Positions 39,107 to 51,326 of a stretch of DNA of 64,000 nucleotides are shown one piece after another. Source of the DNA: Tetrahymena elliotti 4EA (lineage: Eukaryota; Ciliophora; Oligohymenophorea; Hymenostomatida; Tetrahymenidae); NCBI GenBank assembly GCA_000231825.2, contig JH720294.1, positions 2,512,654 through 2,576,653 on the forward strand. The letters run 5' to 3'. Positions within the stretch are counted from its first letter, which is position 1, and every line of letters starts with the position of its first letter. The position numbers and the translations under genes were made by a program. Below the pieces are notes generated by a model. It had not been told where the DNA came from. It saw only the letters and a program-made list of their open reading frames with translations, and made no database searches.

Positions 39107-39736
39107 ATGAGCTTAAACTCTAATTTAGACCAAATTAATTATCCCTAACAGTTATCTGCAAGAATTAATGAAATACCTTTATCATCAAATGACAGATAAT
39201 AATGTAATCAATCTCAAAATTGCTAATAAAGCCTGAACGATTAAACAAATAATTTCTAAGAACAAACTGATTATTAACAATCTTGCTGTTAACATTTTGG
39301 TGAATAAGATAGTGATAGTATTCCTTATATTAATGATGAAATTTAATAAAATATTTGGGAAGAAGAATCTTCAGTTATAGATTATGAAGAATCAATGAAT
39401 ATTTTATAAAGGTAAGATGATTCATTTAATGAAAATGATAGCAATTCATGTTCATAGTCAGAAATTAGACAGTTTGATGAAGGAGAAATGGAAGAAGAGG
39501 AGGAGGAGGAGGAAGAAGAAGAAGAATAATAATAAATTTAGTTCATAGATATTGATGATTCAATGTCTTCTTGTAACAATCATAAATAGGATGGTTATAG
39601 ATATATTAGCTACAAAGATCTTCATAAACAATTATGTATGAAGAAATTCAAACAATTAAATGAAAGTATTGAACAGGATTGGGATTTAAAAGAAGGTTAA
39701 TTTATAGAGGAAATTAAATCATTTTTAGATTTTTGA
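39107..39736 (+). CDS. Small acidic Q/S/N-rich protein, single exon
   Basis: An uninterrupted 210-codon frame from the ATG at 39107 to the TGA at 39734 (209 residues), using many TAA/TAG glutamine codons. The N-terminal 100 residues are rich in Gln, Asn, Ser and Cys. A run of 13 acidic residues (Glu) occurs around residues 127-140, then a Gln cluster. The C-terminus is more ordered (YRYISYKDLHKQLCMKKFK, then EQDWDLKEGQFIEEIKSFL). The low TGA content, protein-like C-terminus and A-rich leader support it as real. No family was recognised. Acidic low-complexity proteins of this type are often nuclear, but that is only a guess. Confidence 0.65.
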
Positions 39737-41592
39737 AAAGAAAATAATTTTTAAGAAATCAAAAAAGGTTGTAAGTAATGTGACAAATCAAAACCCCAAA
39801 AATAAATACAGTATATTATATAAATAAATTATAGAAACTACTAATCTTTAGAAATGATGTTGTTGTATATATCTATATTTATTCTTAAAGCATCATGTTT
39901 TTATTGTTAATAGTCTCCATTCATTATTTTATTTTTAATAATATTATTTCAAACACTTTGATAAAAAACTTACTCACTCTCCACACAATTCTACAAAATA
40001 TAAAAAAGAAAATTTAAAATATTTAACATTTTTATATTAACCTATTTTCTAAATCATCCTATTTTTTTTGTATTTTAGATTAATTTTTTAATTTGAAAAT
40101 TAAAATGTCATTCATTTTTAATGTTTCTAAATTTAAAATAAACAAAATCTCAAAAAATTAATGTCATATAAGTGCTTTCAAAATGGACTTAGAAGTGGAT
40201 ATTATAAGATAAGAAATGATAATAATAATTCATTTTTTAACCATTGTTTTTAAAAAATAATTCATTATTATTAGAGAAACGCTAATAAAAAATTATTTAA
40301 ATTTAATTTGATAAAAGAAAGCATCTTTTTTTTATTTGTTTGTGAGATTTGTCTGACCAATAAGTATTTAACAAATTATTTAAAAGTATAAAAGAAAATA
40401 ACATAAATGATTGAATCAAATAGAAGATAAGTGACAACACTCAATTATATATTAAAGAAAAGTTTATTATTTTGAATTAAATATTTTTGATATAGTAGAC
40501 ACTCAATTATTTATTTACTACACTTTAATTTTATGATATTTTGGCTTTGAAGGTGAAATTTTAAACAAATCCTAATTGAATTCTAGGATTCATATAAAAA
40601 AAAAACACGATTTTTAAAAATGAAGAAATAAAAGTGAAAATATTTGATGGAAGAATAGATTTTATCGAGCAAAATATTTAATATAGAATAAAGAATACAA
40701 ATTTATTTAATTAATTATGTGTTAGCTTTTCTTATTAATTTGTTTTAATTAGGTCTTCTTGATTGATTACTTTTAATAATTTATATTAAGATTTGATAAA
40801 GTTATGATGATGGGATTGATTTTACATAAAAGATAATTGATATTTTTATTTTATTGAATCATTTTAAATTAAAATTAAAATAAATGAATGGTTTTTCACT
40901 AAATAAAAATAAGTTGTTGTGATTTTGGAAAATAAAATAATTATTATTATCTTTCATATAGGAAAATTTTAATGTAAATAAATTCTTTACTTTCAAGTAT
41001 TTTTTATTAAATGCATTCTTAAATTAGCAAGCTAGATTTTTTTTCATAATTTCTTGACTTAAATTCTTAGTATCTCTTCCAAATTATAAATAAATAAACG
41101 GTTTAATTAATTTAAGTCAGCTATATGAAGTGAAAGATTTAAGAAACTGTCATCAATAGTTTGTATGAAATTATAATCTATTTTTGACTTTCAATCAATA
41201 GTTGTTTGAAAGGATATTCTTGTTGACTAAATCAGAATAGTCTATTCTCTATTAAGAAGCCTTGCCTGAGTTCATGTTTCTTTGATATTATTGCTATTGA
41301 TACTTGTTTTCGTCATTGTGCTTTTTAATAAATGAAAAAATTTATAAAAAATAAAGGAAATATGATACAATTAGATAATTCTTTAATAAGGAAGGAATAT
41401 TCATAAAATTTACCTTTTATGAATTAATTTAACCTTAATATGGATAAGAATTTGAAATTGGATTATATATTCTTGTTGTTGGATTCTATTCAACTTATTG
41501 TTTCTTTTTCAAAACAAAAAAAATTTTAATTAGTGGTTTAGTTAACAATATCTCTTTCTCTAAAAGTAATTAAAAAATAATTTATTTGTAAA
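39737..41592. other. Intergenic region between convergent genes
   Basis: About 1.85 kb of A/T-rich DNA between the 3' ends of a plus- and a minus-strand gene. No coding frame, RNA gene or clear repeat. An imperfect palindrome-like AATTGAATTCTAGGATTC occurs near 40577 and resembles a stretch near 29966. Confidence 0.55.
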
Positions 41593-43534
41593 TCAATTGT
41601 GTACACCAATATTCAAGCCATTGTATTTTCTTTCTAAGTCACCCATGTCATCATCTTCCCTCTACTTTTACATTTTTGTTTGTTCTCTCTATACATCCAA
41701 CATTTCTCTGTATTTTCCTTGATCCACTCTCTTCTAATCTCTTAAAACATTATCTGAGGCAGAATTTCCATAAGCAACTCTTTAGTTACCCATAACATCA
41801 TATTCTAGATCCTATTATTATTAGACTTTGCCTCTAGTAGGATTGTTAGAGTATTGCTATTGAGAAGCAGGTGGCTAGTAATAGGCTTATTCTTCCTTCA
41901 TTTTTGTAATTCTTGATTATTCTCTTTACATATCTAACAATTAACGATATCTCTATTAATCTTCCTTCTTTTAACCAGCATCTCCACCTTATTTCTATTA
42001 AGAATAAACATTTCTCTAATTACCCATAATGTCATATTCCTAATCATTAGATTGCTTAGGGCGCTATTGCTATTGCTATTACTAACTTACCTATTGTCTA
42101 TTATTATTCTAGTTTGAAGGCTATTCAAACTCATAACCTCTCAGACGGTCATACTTTTCCTATTGCTTTTTCTATTCATTTTCAGCCATTTATCTTTTTA
42201 AAAGCTCATTGTATTCTCTCTTTTCCTGTAATTAAAAAGACAAAAAAATAAATAAAACAATCAATCATCAATCGTAAATTTATTAATTAATTAAAAAGAA
42301 TATTTTTCTATATCAATTTTAATAAATCAGTAAGGGACAGGACAAGAAAGTAATAATTTACATTATTTTTTTCATAATATTGCATGTCGTTGTTGTTGCT
42401 GTATTGTTTGTTTTAAACTCCACCATAGGGAGCATTAACACTACCTGCTTAAGAGAAAGTATCAGCTTTTCTCTTCTTTTCATCATCGTAAGAAACGAAA
42501 TTTCTTGCATTCATGTTCTATATTCTTTCATATTTTTCCATTTGTTACTAAGATTTAAACAAAATAATATATTAAATAATGTCTAATTATTCATAGGAAA
42601 TCTGAATGAAGAATCAGAAAATCATTTTAAATTTTTACTCTCTTTTGATAGTTTTCTCCGCCAATTTCAAATTAGGGCTAGACATTTTAATCTTAGTATC
42701 TATTTAGTTCCTATTTGATCCTTTGATCAGCTTAGTATTATTAACCAACCATATCTCTTCTTAGTTCTTCCTTAACGTATCTGCCACCATTGATATCTTT
42801 TTTACCATCATCTTGCTACATCAATCTATATCTATCTTCTTCGATTTAGTGTTATTTCTGTATATTTTTGTTAAATAAATTAATTGATTTCTAAATAAAT
42901 TTCCATTTTCAATAAGTCCTTTGAAAAGTGAAACAAACTCCTAGGAGGGAGTTAAGATTATTATAAAAAGCAATCACCTCAAAAAATATCCAAAAAATAA
43001 TAAATGAAGCAAACAAATACCTTAGAAGCCTTATCTCTTAGAGATTATTCGATTTAAGCCTTGTATAATTCAGCAAGGGCACGCTTCTTTTCTGCTTATT
43101 GTTGCTTTTCTCTTAAGACATCATCATCATATTCTTTTTTCAATTGCTACTAAAGTTAAAGATCATTTTCTTTTTGACGAAGCATTTCATCCTTCTTTCT
43201 TTGTTGCTCTCCTTGTTACCTTGAATACTCTCCTCTTCATTTATAAAAAAATACAATTTAAAACTAAATTTAATTTGGTACTTTATATTATCTTCATTTT
43301 TTCATTCAATAAAAACTCTATTTATTACTTTAAAAATTCCTTTTATAGGTAGTTAAGATTGGAGTTAGTATCAGACTACTATTCGTTTTGGGGGTCGTTC
43401 ATTGTCTTCCAGTCGTTTCCTTTGTAGTATTTAGGATTCTAGTACTATTATTCATATCCTCTGGGAGGGGCATTTGAAACAGGCTTGTAAGCTTGTTGTT
43501 GAGGAGGGAGATGATATAAGATATTATCTGTCAT
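41593..43534 (-). CDS. Q-rich coiled-coil protein of unknown family
   Basis: Five exons: 43534-43329, 43234-43021, 42857-42639, 42547-42362, 42225-41593. They total 1458 nt (485 residues plus stop) with consistent phases. The start at 43534 opens MTDNILYHLPPQQQAYKPVS. The middle is strongly helical and charged (QQRKKDEMLRQKENDLQLQQ; REKQQQAEKKRALAELYKAQ; REYNELLKRQMAENEQKKQQ). The C-terminal exon has two related segments: EYDIMGNQRNVYSQQ followed by YRQLLDMQREQSRITKM, and EYDVMGNQRVAYGNS followed by YREMLDVQREQTKMQKQ. These are an internal duplication of about 75-80 residues. This trichohyalin-like layout recalls centrosomal/ciliary proteins such as CSPP1, but the resemblance is compositional and I do not assign it. 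Glutamine is encoded largely by TAA/TAG, so standard-code callers miss it completely. Confidence 0.8.
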
Positions 43535-46500
43535 TTCTTTTAAATTTTCTTATAAAAATTGATTGGGAGTTTAGAATTTTTTAAAAAGTTAGATTTTCCT
43601 ATTTTTTTGAATTTATTGGTTGTATTTTTCTATTAAAAAAATAAATATCTCTCAAGCTTAGTTATTTACTTAATTTTGTTTGATTCACTTATGATGAGTG
43701 ATTTATTTAAATTGATAAATAGAAATATATTATATTTGATTTAAATATTTGTTACGATTATAATAATTAATTATTCGTATCAACTATTAACTACTAAAAG
43801 TGTTAAAATTTTCATATTCTACATATAGAGCTTGTGTTCACTCAATTATTCACTTTGATTTTCTAAATAAGAAAAATAATCTAATAATACACTCATTATG
43901 GTGTAAAGTAAATAAAGAGATTTCAAATAATAACAACATTTCTTAAACTGTAAATAGAAATTTTTGTAATACAGACAAACATCATTTAAATTATTATATT
44001 GTCTATTCAGGCTATATTCAAGGATATAATTTTTGCTTAAAACCCTTCCTTAACTTTTCAGTAAGAATTATAATGGACGAAAATTTCATTTTTTAAAAAA
44101 TAATAAATTTTTTTTAAAAAATCCTTAGAATATTCAAAAACAATTAGCAAAAAGATATTTATTATTTAAATAATATTCAAAATTTAAACCAAATTTACAA
44201 GCTATATGAAAATCATCAGCACATATTAATTAAATATTTGTTAAATAATAGTACATTTATAATCTCATAATATAATCAACTCACTATCTATAGCAAAAAA
44301 TAAATTACTAATAAAATATTAAGAATTTTTAAAATTATTTTTAATTTGTTAAAGATAGTTAATGGTGTGGTAGTGTTATTAATTTATTTATAATTAGTGA
44401 ATGAATTAGTTATAAATTTAAGATTACTAAGATATATATATTCACAGATAACAATTAATAAAGTAATAGTTTTATTTGAGGTATGATGATAACTGTTTTT
44501 AAGATAAAGTAATTTTATTTATTAGTATATTCACAAATGAAAAAGAAAGTATTTTTGAGAAATCAAATCTTATTTTTGGTGGGTTTATCAGAATAAGACA
44601 CTAAGTATTTCATTTTAAGTTTTTGTTGCTACCACTTTTTTCTTTCTTGAATTGAAATTCTCATCCCCATACTTGACATTAAATTTAATAAATAAATTAG
44701 AAAAAGAGGTCGAGATGGTAAATATTATTTACTTGAGATCATCAATAAGAATTTTTAAATTGCTCATTTTATTCAAAATTAATTTTTAAATATTTCTAAT
44801 TTCTTACTCTTATATCTGCATGTACCTGAATTAATTATTTTAAAAATCCTCATCAAAATGGAAATAGATTTATATATTTAATTCTTACAGAGCCCTGAAT
44901 TTAAACTAAAACAATTATTTTTTATCAGCAATCTTATTCATTAAGTTGTTTATGGTATCTTTTGATATTTAGTTGTTCCTAATTCAATTAAATTTTATTA
45001 TTTTATAAAAATATATTCATTTTCTTTAATCAATTGAGTTTAATACTAGTCTTTTTTCTATCATACTTTATAAATAATTTGATTGCATTTTGAAATTTAC
45101 ATTAAAGGCAGTACTTACTTATCTCCTTTCTTTTTTATTAATTTTATGAAGGTAAAGAGGGAAAAAAGTACAGTCTTTAATGCACTTCTTTCTTTCTTTC
45201 ATATGAAATATTTTGATAACAATAGAAGTGAGATTGAGCATTAAAAAACTAAGAATGAAATTACTTAAAATTTAATGATAAATATTGAATGATTTGATTT
45301 CTTTCAATATTTGATGCAAGTATTTAGAGATCCTAATCATCTATAGAGGAAATTCTAATTCATTTTGTGTAATTTATGAACATAAGAACCCATCATTATT
45401 GAAATAAATAAATTTACTCCAAATTTAATCTGAATTGAATTAAATTCTCAAATTAAGAAAAACCTGTAAAAATATGACTCAACCCATTTTATAATTATGA
45501 ATCTCTGTTGAAAGAAATTAGATTTTATTTTATTTGATAATAATAGTAAATTTTACTTTAAATTTAACTTTAAATGTGTTAAATTGGTTAATTTATTTAA
45601 ATAAACTCCTGTGTTTTCTAATTATTATGTATCAAGTTCAGTTTTTCTGTTTATAAAATGTATTTATGTTTGTATTTTTATGCTTACAATTTTTCTACCT
45701 GAATCCTAGTGTTAATCTTTTTAGATTCTATAATGTACTAACAGTTTTAATTAATTCTCGATATCCTGATTACCCTATTTTATTTCCACTTTATAAAATT
45801 ATAGTTTGCATACTTTATTAACTATTTTACTAGAGATTGATTCTTAGCTCTTCTAAATTTTTAAGCTATTTAACCATTGTGCATATAGAAATAACACCAG
45901 ATTCTGTACAAAGAGTTAAACTTTTTTTTAATTATTTTTTATAATGCTTGGAAGCCAATATTTTTTAGAAATTTTACCCAAAATTTAAATTTAATTCTTT
46001 AATGCCTTGAATTTATGATATTTTTAGACAAAGGGTAGATACTCCAGAATCTTCAATAGGGCAATGTCTTAAATAATTAAACTCATTAAACATTTCTGCT
46101 TTAATTTTTATATTTTACAATAAATTTAGCATGATTTTATTCAGATTTTTATTAGCAAGTCCTTTTTCACAAATAACTTTGCACTAAGATATGTCGCTAT
46201 AACTAACACTATTTAATTTAATAAAAATAATTTGACTTTGATGCTGCTTAAAATTTATCTTAAAAATAGCTGATTACGATAAATCAATTAAAAGCTGGTT
46301 GTGATCATTTGAATATCCATTAAAAAAGGCATCTAGCTATTGTATTGAGATTAAATTGAATCTGAAAATAATTAATGAGTAAGTAAGTGATTGATTGATT
46401 AATTTAATAAAATCTTTTAATTTCACTAATTAATAATTCTTACACATTGACTATCTTGAATGGGCGATTTTCCCTTTTAAATAAAATAGAAATAAGACTG

Positions 46501-49112
46501 ATGAAAAAATGCAAATTAGTCATTTTTGAATCGTTTTAGATTTAGAATAAATGAAATACATTCTGTTATTCAACCCTTAATGTCTTAATTTTTCTTTTTA
46601 AAATAATATTTGCCTTCTCTTTTTCTTTGTATTTTTTTTACAGCTTACTACGACTAATTGAATTTTTTGAAAATAAGTAATTTAAATTTTTTACATAAAA
46701 ATTTAATTATTTTGTTGTTCTAAATAAATAGAGTGTTATTTAGAGCAGGAAAAAAAAAATTAAGCTGATCTTCACCACAAAGTCAGAAAATCTTCCCCCG
46801 TTCTAAAAGCAAAAATTATTTAAATAGAAATCCTTACTAAAATGCAATTTTTTTCAGCTAAAAAGCAGCTTAATATTTTGCGCTTTTTATTTATTTCATA
46901 ATTAGTTTTGCAGTTTACTGATTCTGCTATCTATTTCTAGAAGGAATTCAGACATCTTTCCATTTTTGGATGCCCATTTTTGAATAAAATAATACTACTT
47001 ATTTTTATAAAAATTCTAAATGAATAGAAATTATAAATTCATTCATAATTTATTAGAATAACTTAGTAAGCTTGAAAAGAAATGATAGTTTCCCTAAAAA
47101 TAAGAGCATCAGCATATTTTTTAGACACATTTATTCTATAACTATTTTATTTTTGTAAGAAATATTCTAAATTTTTTGTCTGTTAAGACAAATTATCTTT
47201 GAAAAAAAATTGTAATTTTTTTGCTAAAATAAAATGCTTATTAAATTGAATATATAAAAAATTACATGGTGAATGCTGAGTAGCATTCGAAGGTATAAAT
47301 TTATTAAAATAAAATACGATTTAGCTAAATTTTTATGGAATTTGATTAAAAAAGATAAAGCTTGTGGTGAATTTCTACTTGATAAAATATTTATGGGAGA
47401 AGTAAAAATAATTAATTATTTAAATCAGATTACAATCTTGATTTTTTTTTTATCAAGTTTTAAAATTATTCTTAGCAAAGTAATAGTAAACAAATATTGG
47501 TATTTACAAAATTTCTTGAGGTTAATTTAGTCAATTAAAATTGCAAATAAAATCTTCAATAAAATTTACATTCAGATAATTGTCTAAATATGAAATGTGT
47601 TTCAAGTCTTAAAAAAAATTTAATTTGTAAAAATAAGCAAAATTATTAGGTGAGATGATGAATAAATTATTAAGTTGAAATCAACTAGTATTTAGATTTG
47701 TCTTTTTAAATTTATCTTCTGTAAAAGAGACAAAAATATTAATTAAGAAAAAATATCTTAACTAGCATTAAAGCTACTTTTAATTTTTCTTTTTGATTTA
47801 ATTTCTTTTTTACTTTAATACTTTTTTTTATTTGATTTAGCTTAGAAATCAGAAAACAATTTAATCCAGAATTAATTATGTAAGCCTAAATTTTGAAGTA
47901 TTTTTATAGAAAATTGTTAAAGTAATCCCATTATTCTTAATTACAGTCTTACATTAACCAGAGTAAATAGATATATTTAATTTTAATCCCACATAGTAAA
48001 TTTAATTAAATGAATACATGAATGTACTGCCCATATTAATATGAATGCTACTATTTATAATGAGTCAAAACATATTTATTAAATTTGATAGACTATAAAT
48101 TTAGAAACATTTCCAGTAATTTACATTTAAATTAATGAAATTAAACCAAAATTTATTTTTTAGATTATTTATTTATTCCGTTTTATTTGTTGTGAGTAGA
48201 TGTTATATTTTGAATAAAGAAAGATTAAAGAATAATTTATCATCACTTATATAGCTATTTTACAATCAATAAAATTTAAGACAAAAATTAATCTTAATGA
48301 TTTCTCATTCACTACATACTTAGATAAAGCATAAAGCCTCAAAAGAATTCTAAATAGCTACATAATTCAAATTCATAATTAATCCAATACTAATTCAATA
48401 AATGAGTGTTTTAAATATCTTATTGGTCAATTAGTGAAATTAAATAAGTTAACAGATAGATAGATATCAAGATAGATTTCTCTTTAAAAATTTACACAAT
48501 TTACATGAATATTTAATTATTTTTTCTACAAACATAATCAAAAAAAAATAATTGAGAAATGAAATAGTTTCTTGGTTCAATAATGAATGATTTTGATAAG
48601 AACGGAGATAGAAAAAGATAGATATGTATTTTATACAGTTTTTGCAAATTATTTGTTATAATATAATAAAAATTAATTTTTTGATAGAAGAAGAGTTTGT
48701 TTGTTAGTTAGTTAGTTAGTTTTATGTATACTGATTTTAATTAGAATTAAATATTTGATAGAAATTTTTGTTTAGTTTTTTTATTATAATTTATTTAATG
48801 ATTTTTGTGTGAGTCTTTCATTTTTTAATTGTTTTAGTTTTAGATAAAAATTTGTTAGCTTTAGATATACTTTGTTTATTTGATTATTTGTTAGTTTTTT
48901 TTGTTAAATTGTTAGATTTTTAGATTAATAGATAGAGAGAGAGAGAGAGAGAGTTTGATATTTCTTATAATATTTGCTTTAATTTTTATTAGTAAGATAG
49001 TAATCTTGCTTTTTAGATTTTATACACTAGTCAATTTTTCTAATTTAAAGATTGCTACTTATTATTACTTGCTGGCTTGCTTGTTTTATTACTTGATTTT
49101 TTAATTTTTTTT
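43535..49112. other. 5.6-kb gene-poor region
   Basis: The longest stretch of the window without a convincing gene. It is almost all A and T, with no long TGA-free frame of protein-like composition on either strand. It holds GTTA repeats at 48703-48722 and a GA tract at 48934-48953. A 106-residue frame at 47273-47593 (+) was judged too weak. Both neighbours are on the minus strand, so promoter DNA for the 43534 gene lies at its left end. Confidence 0.55.
48934..48953. repeat. GA dinucleotide microsatellite
   Basis: Ten tandem AG units with no interruption, about 160 bases downstream of the stop codon of the minus-strand pseudokinase gene. Confidence 0.9.
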
Positions 49113-51326
49113 TCAGATACTTTCACAGGAGTTGCTGGATGCGTTTACTTTAAAATTTGGCTCGCACTAGGTGCAAATATTGGAGCTGCTAGGGCAGGAT
49201 AGACATAATGGATCAGAACATATTTTATAGCATTGTTGATTGTATAATCTGTAACCAGATTTGCATTAGGTGCATTTAAGATTTTTACATGAAGAACAGT
49301 TAGAAATTGGACAGCTTTGTGCACTATTAAGGCAAGTATTTTAGTATAAAGTATAGCCAGATGAGCATTGCTCACATACTTGATAATTTGTAATGCAAAC
49401 AGTGCAATTAGCTGTTGTGCAGTTAGGTTAACATTTTTAAGTGAAACTGTCAAAGTAAAATCCTGATTTACAGGAAGTGCATTAGTCCTCGAATTCTGCG
49501 CAGAGAGAGCAGTTTTGGTCTAAGCATACAATAGTTTGTGAATGATTGGATGTATTGACTCCAAAATTAAATACTGCTCCGAAAATAATTCCTCCTATAA
49601 TAAATACCAAAAGAAGAGCCAAGAGGATTCTTATAACATTAGTATCAGAGATGAAGGAATTGCTTTCTTGAATTTAAAATAGTAATTTATCAGAAAGGCT
49701 TCCACTTTTCAATCTTTGACTGTCTTGTACTTAAAAAGGATCAGAGCCTCTGCTGCTATTTTGATTTTCCTCGTCACTTTTTATCTCTTAGATTTTCATT
49801 TTTTATTCGAGTTATTTAGCCATTTAAAGTTGCTACTTGCGATCTTGATATTCTCCTTTTAATTTTTATTTTGTTTTAATTTATTAATGAATATCTTCGA
49901 TTTCTTCATCTTTTAACCTGTCTGCTTTTGTTCTAAAAGATTCAGATTAATTTGAAAAATTTGAGCACTGACTTTGAATACTCTGTCTTCCCTAAAATTC
50001 GTTAAAGATAGAATCTACAGCTTATTTTGATAATTTTTTTTTTTAGACTTTGTTTTATGCTTCTTGATAAATTTAATCATAATTTTTATTTGAGTTTTGC
50101 ATTTCAATTTCTACTATTTATTTTTTGTAGTTGCCATTCATTTTATTAAGATAAATATCCTAATTTTCCATTTCATTTTAATCATTGAGAGCAGCCATTC
50201 TCGAATCAGAAATGTTGCTAGAGTTACTTGAATTCATGCTATTTTAGAATTTCTTTATTTTAACAACCTAGAATGGTTTTTCTTAACTTTAATATGACTC
50301 ACTGCCATCTTCCTCAGCTATTGTATCTATTTAAATTTGTGTACCTTTGTAATCTGGAATAGTTATTTCAGATTTTTCAGTATTTAAATTCATTTTGTAC
50401 ACTTGTGTGGGAATCTTTTGGATTTTTTCCATTTAGTAAGTTTACTATCTATTATAGTAAGTAGATGATTGGAGTGGGTTTCTATTCAAATTTTTAAGAT
50501 ATTAAAGAAAGTCTTATAAGGTCATTAAATCATTATCTTGGTAAATGCTTTAACAATTTGGATATTAGTTAAGGAATTTGGCTATGCTGCTGTTCTAAAT
50601 AATTTTTTCTAGCTAGTTTTACACATTATAAGGTGTGATGTACTTTTTCAATAGTTCTCTATTAACAGTTAAAATAGAAAAGACCAAACATTTAATTTAT
50701 GCACAGTTTTTTTTGTAAATATAGCTTTATTTATCTTCTTAGTTTTTGTCATATGAATTAATCTTACAAAAAGAAAAGCCACTGCTAATAATAATTCTTT
50801 CGCTTTCATCTACACCGAAATTAGATAATGTAAGCTCGTCATTAAAAAATATATCTTCATAATCAAAGCTGAGGAAAGTATCTACTGTAGAGATAGACAA
50901 TTCAATCAATGCTTGCATATTTAATTTGTTTAACTTTGCATCTAAATACTTCTCAAGACTATAATATTAAAGCTTTTTTAAAATGAGTGAACAATGACCA
51001 CTTTAAAATTTATCAAGCATTATAACTTTTCCAAGGCATTAAAGGGTGTTGGGATGCTAATTAATTTTTTGCAATACGCTATACTCCTTTTCAATCAAAT
51101 GATCCTCTTCAGAATCGTAAAAATTCCCAGGTCTACTTGATAAATTTTTAGCCATTTTTAGTATATATTCTTCTTTGTTGTCAGAAGTGATCAAGTAATT
51201 ATCAAATTATGAAGGTATAATGCCATTTACATCAACTATTTCGTTAACTTTTTTTTCAATTGTGTAAACTTTACCTCCAAAAGTAAATGAAGCATCTTTA
51301 TCAAAAATGCTTTTTGAATTGCGCAT
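49113..51326 (-). CDS. Membrane pseudokinase with Cys-rich ectodomain (type II topology)
   Basis: A single-exon gene of 738 codons (737 residues) from the ATG at 51326 to the TGA at 49113, with no in-frame TGA. Residues about 15-285 look like a protein kinase fold: FGGKVYTIEKKVNEIV (first strands), EEYILKMAKN (K57, usual ATP-binding Lys), EKEYSVLQKINQHPNTLQCL (helix C and next strand), HCSLILKKLQYYSLEKYL (hinge). The catalytic HRD-K-N loop is replaced by FLSFDYEDIFFND, and the DFG position reads SSGF, so it is probably inactive. A Q/S-rich charged linker follows, then one hydrophobic helix at about 563-585 (ILLALLLVFIIGGIIFG). The last 145 residues carry more than 20 Cys in CxxC repeats (CTSCKSGFYF, CEQCSSGYTL, CTQCKSGYRLY), like furin/variant-surface-protein repeats. 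No N-terminal signal peptide is seen, so the helix would act as signal-anchor with the Cys-rich part outside. The kinase call is an inference. Confidence 0.82.

Noticed and set aside
42715..42745. AACCAACC-containing stretch resembling the chromosome breakage sequence
   Set aside because: It matches the 15-base consensus only partly and lies inside a coding exon of the 485-residue protein.
47273..47593. Plus-strand frame of 106 residues (ciliate code)
   Set aside because: It is Ile/Lys/Phe-rich as expected from A/T-rich DNA, with no splice context or recognisable family; in this composition TGA-free runs of about 100 codons occur by chance.
49145..49453. Minus-strand 102-codon standard-code ORF with hydrophobic residues
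   Set aside because: It is an off-frame reading of the Cys-rich ectodomain; the true frame uses TAA/TAG as Gln and has regular CxxC spacing.
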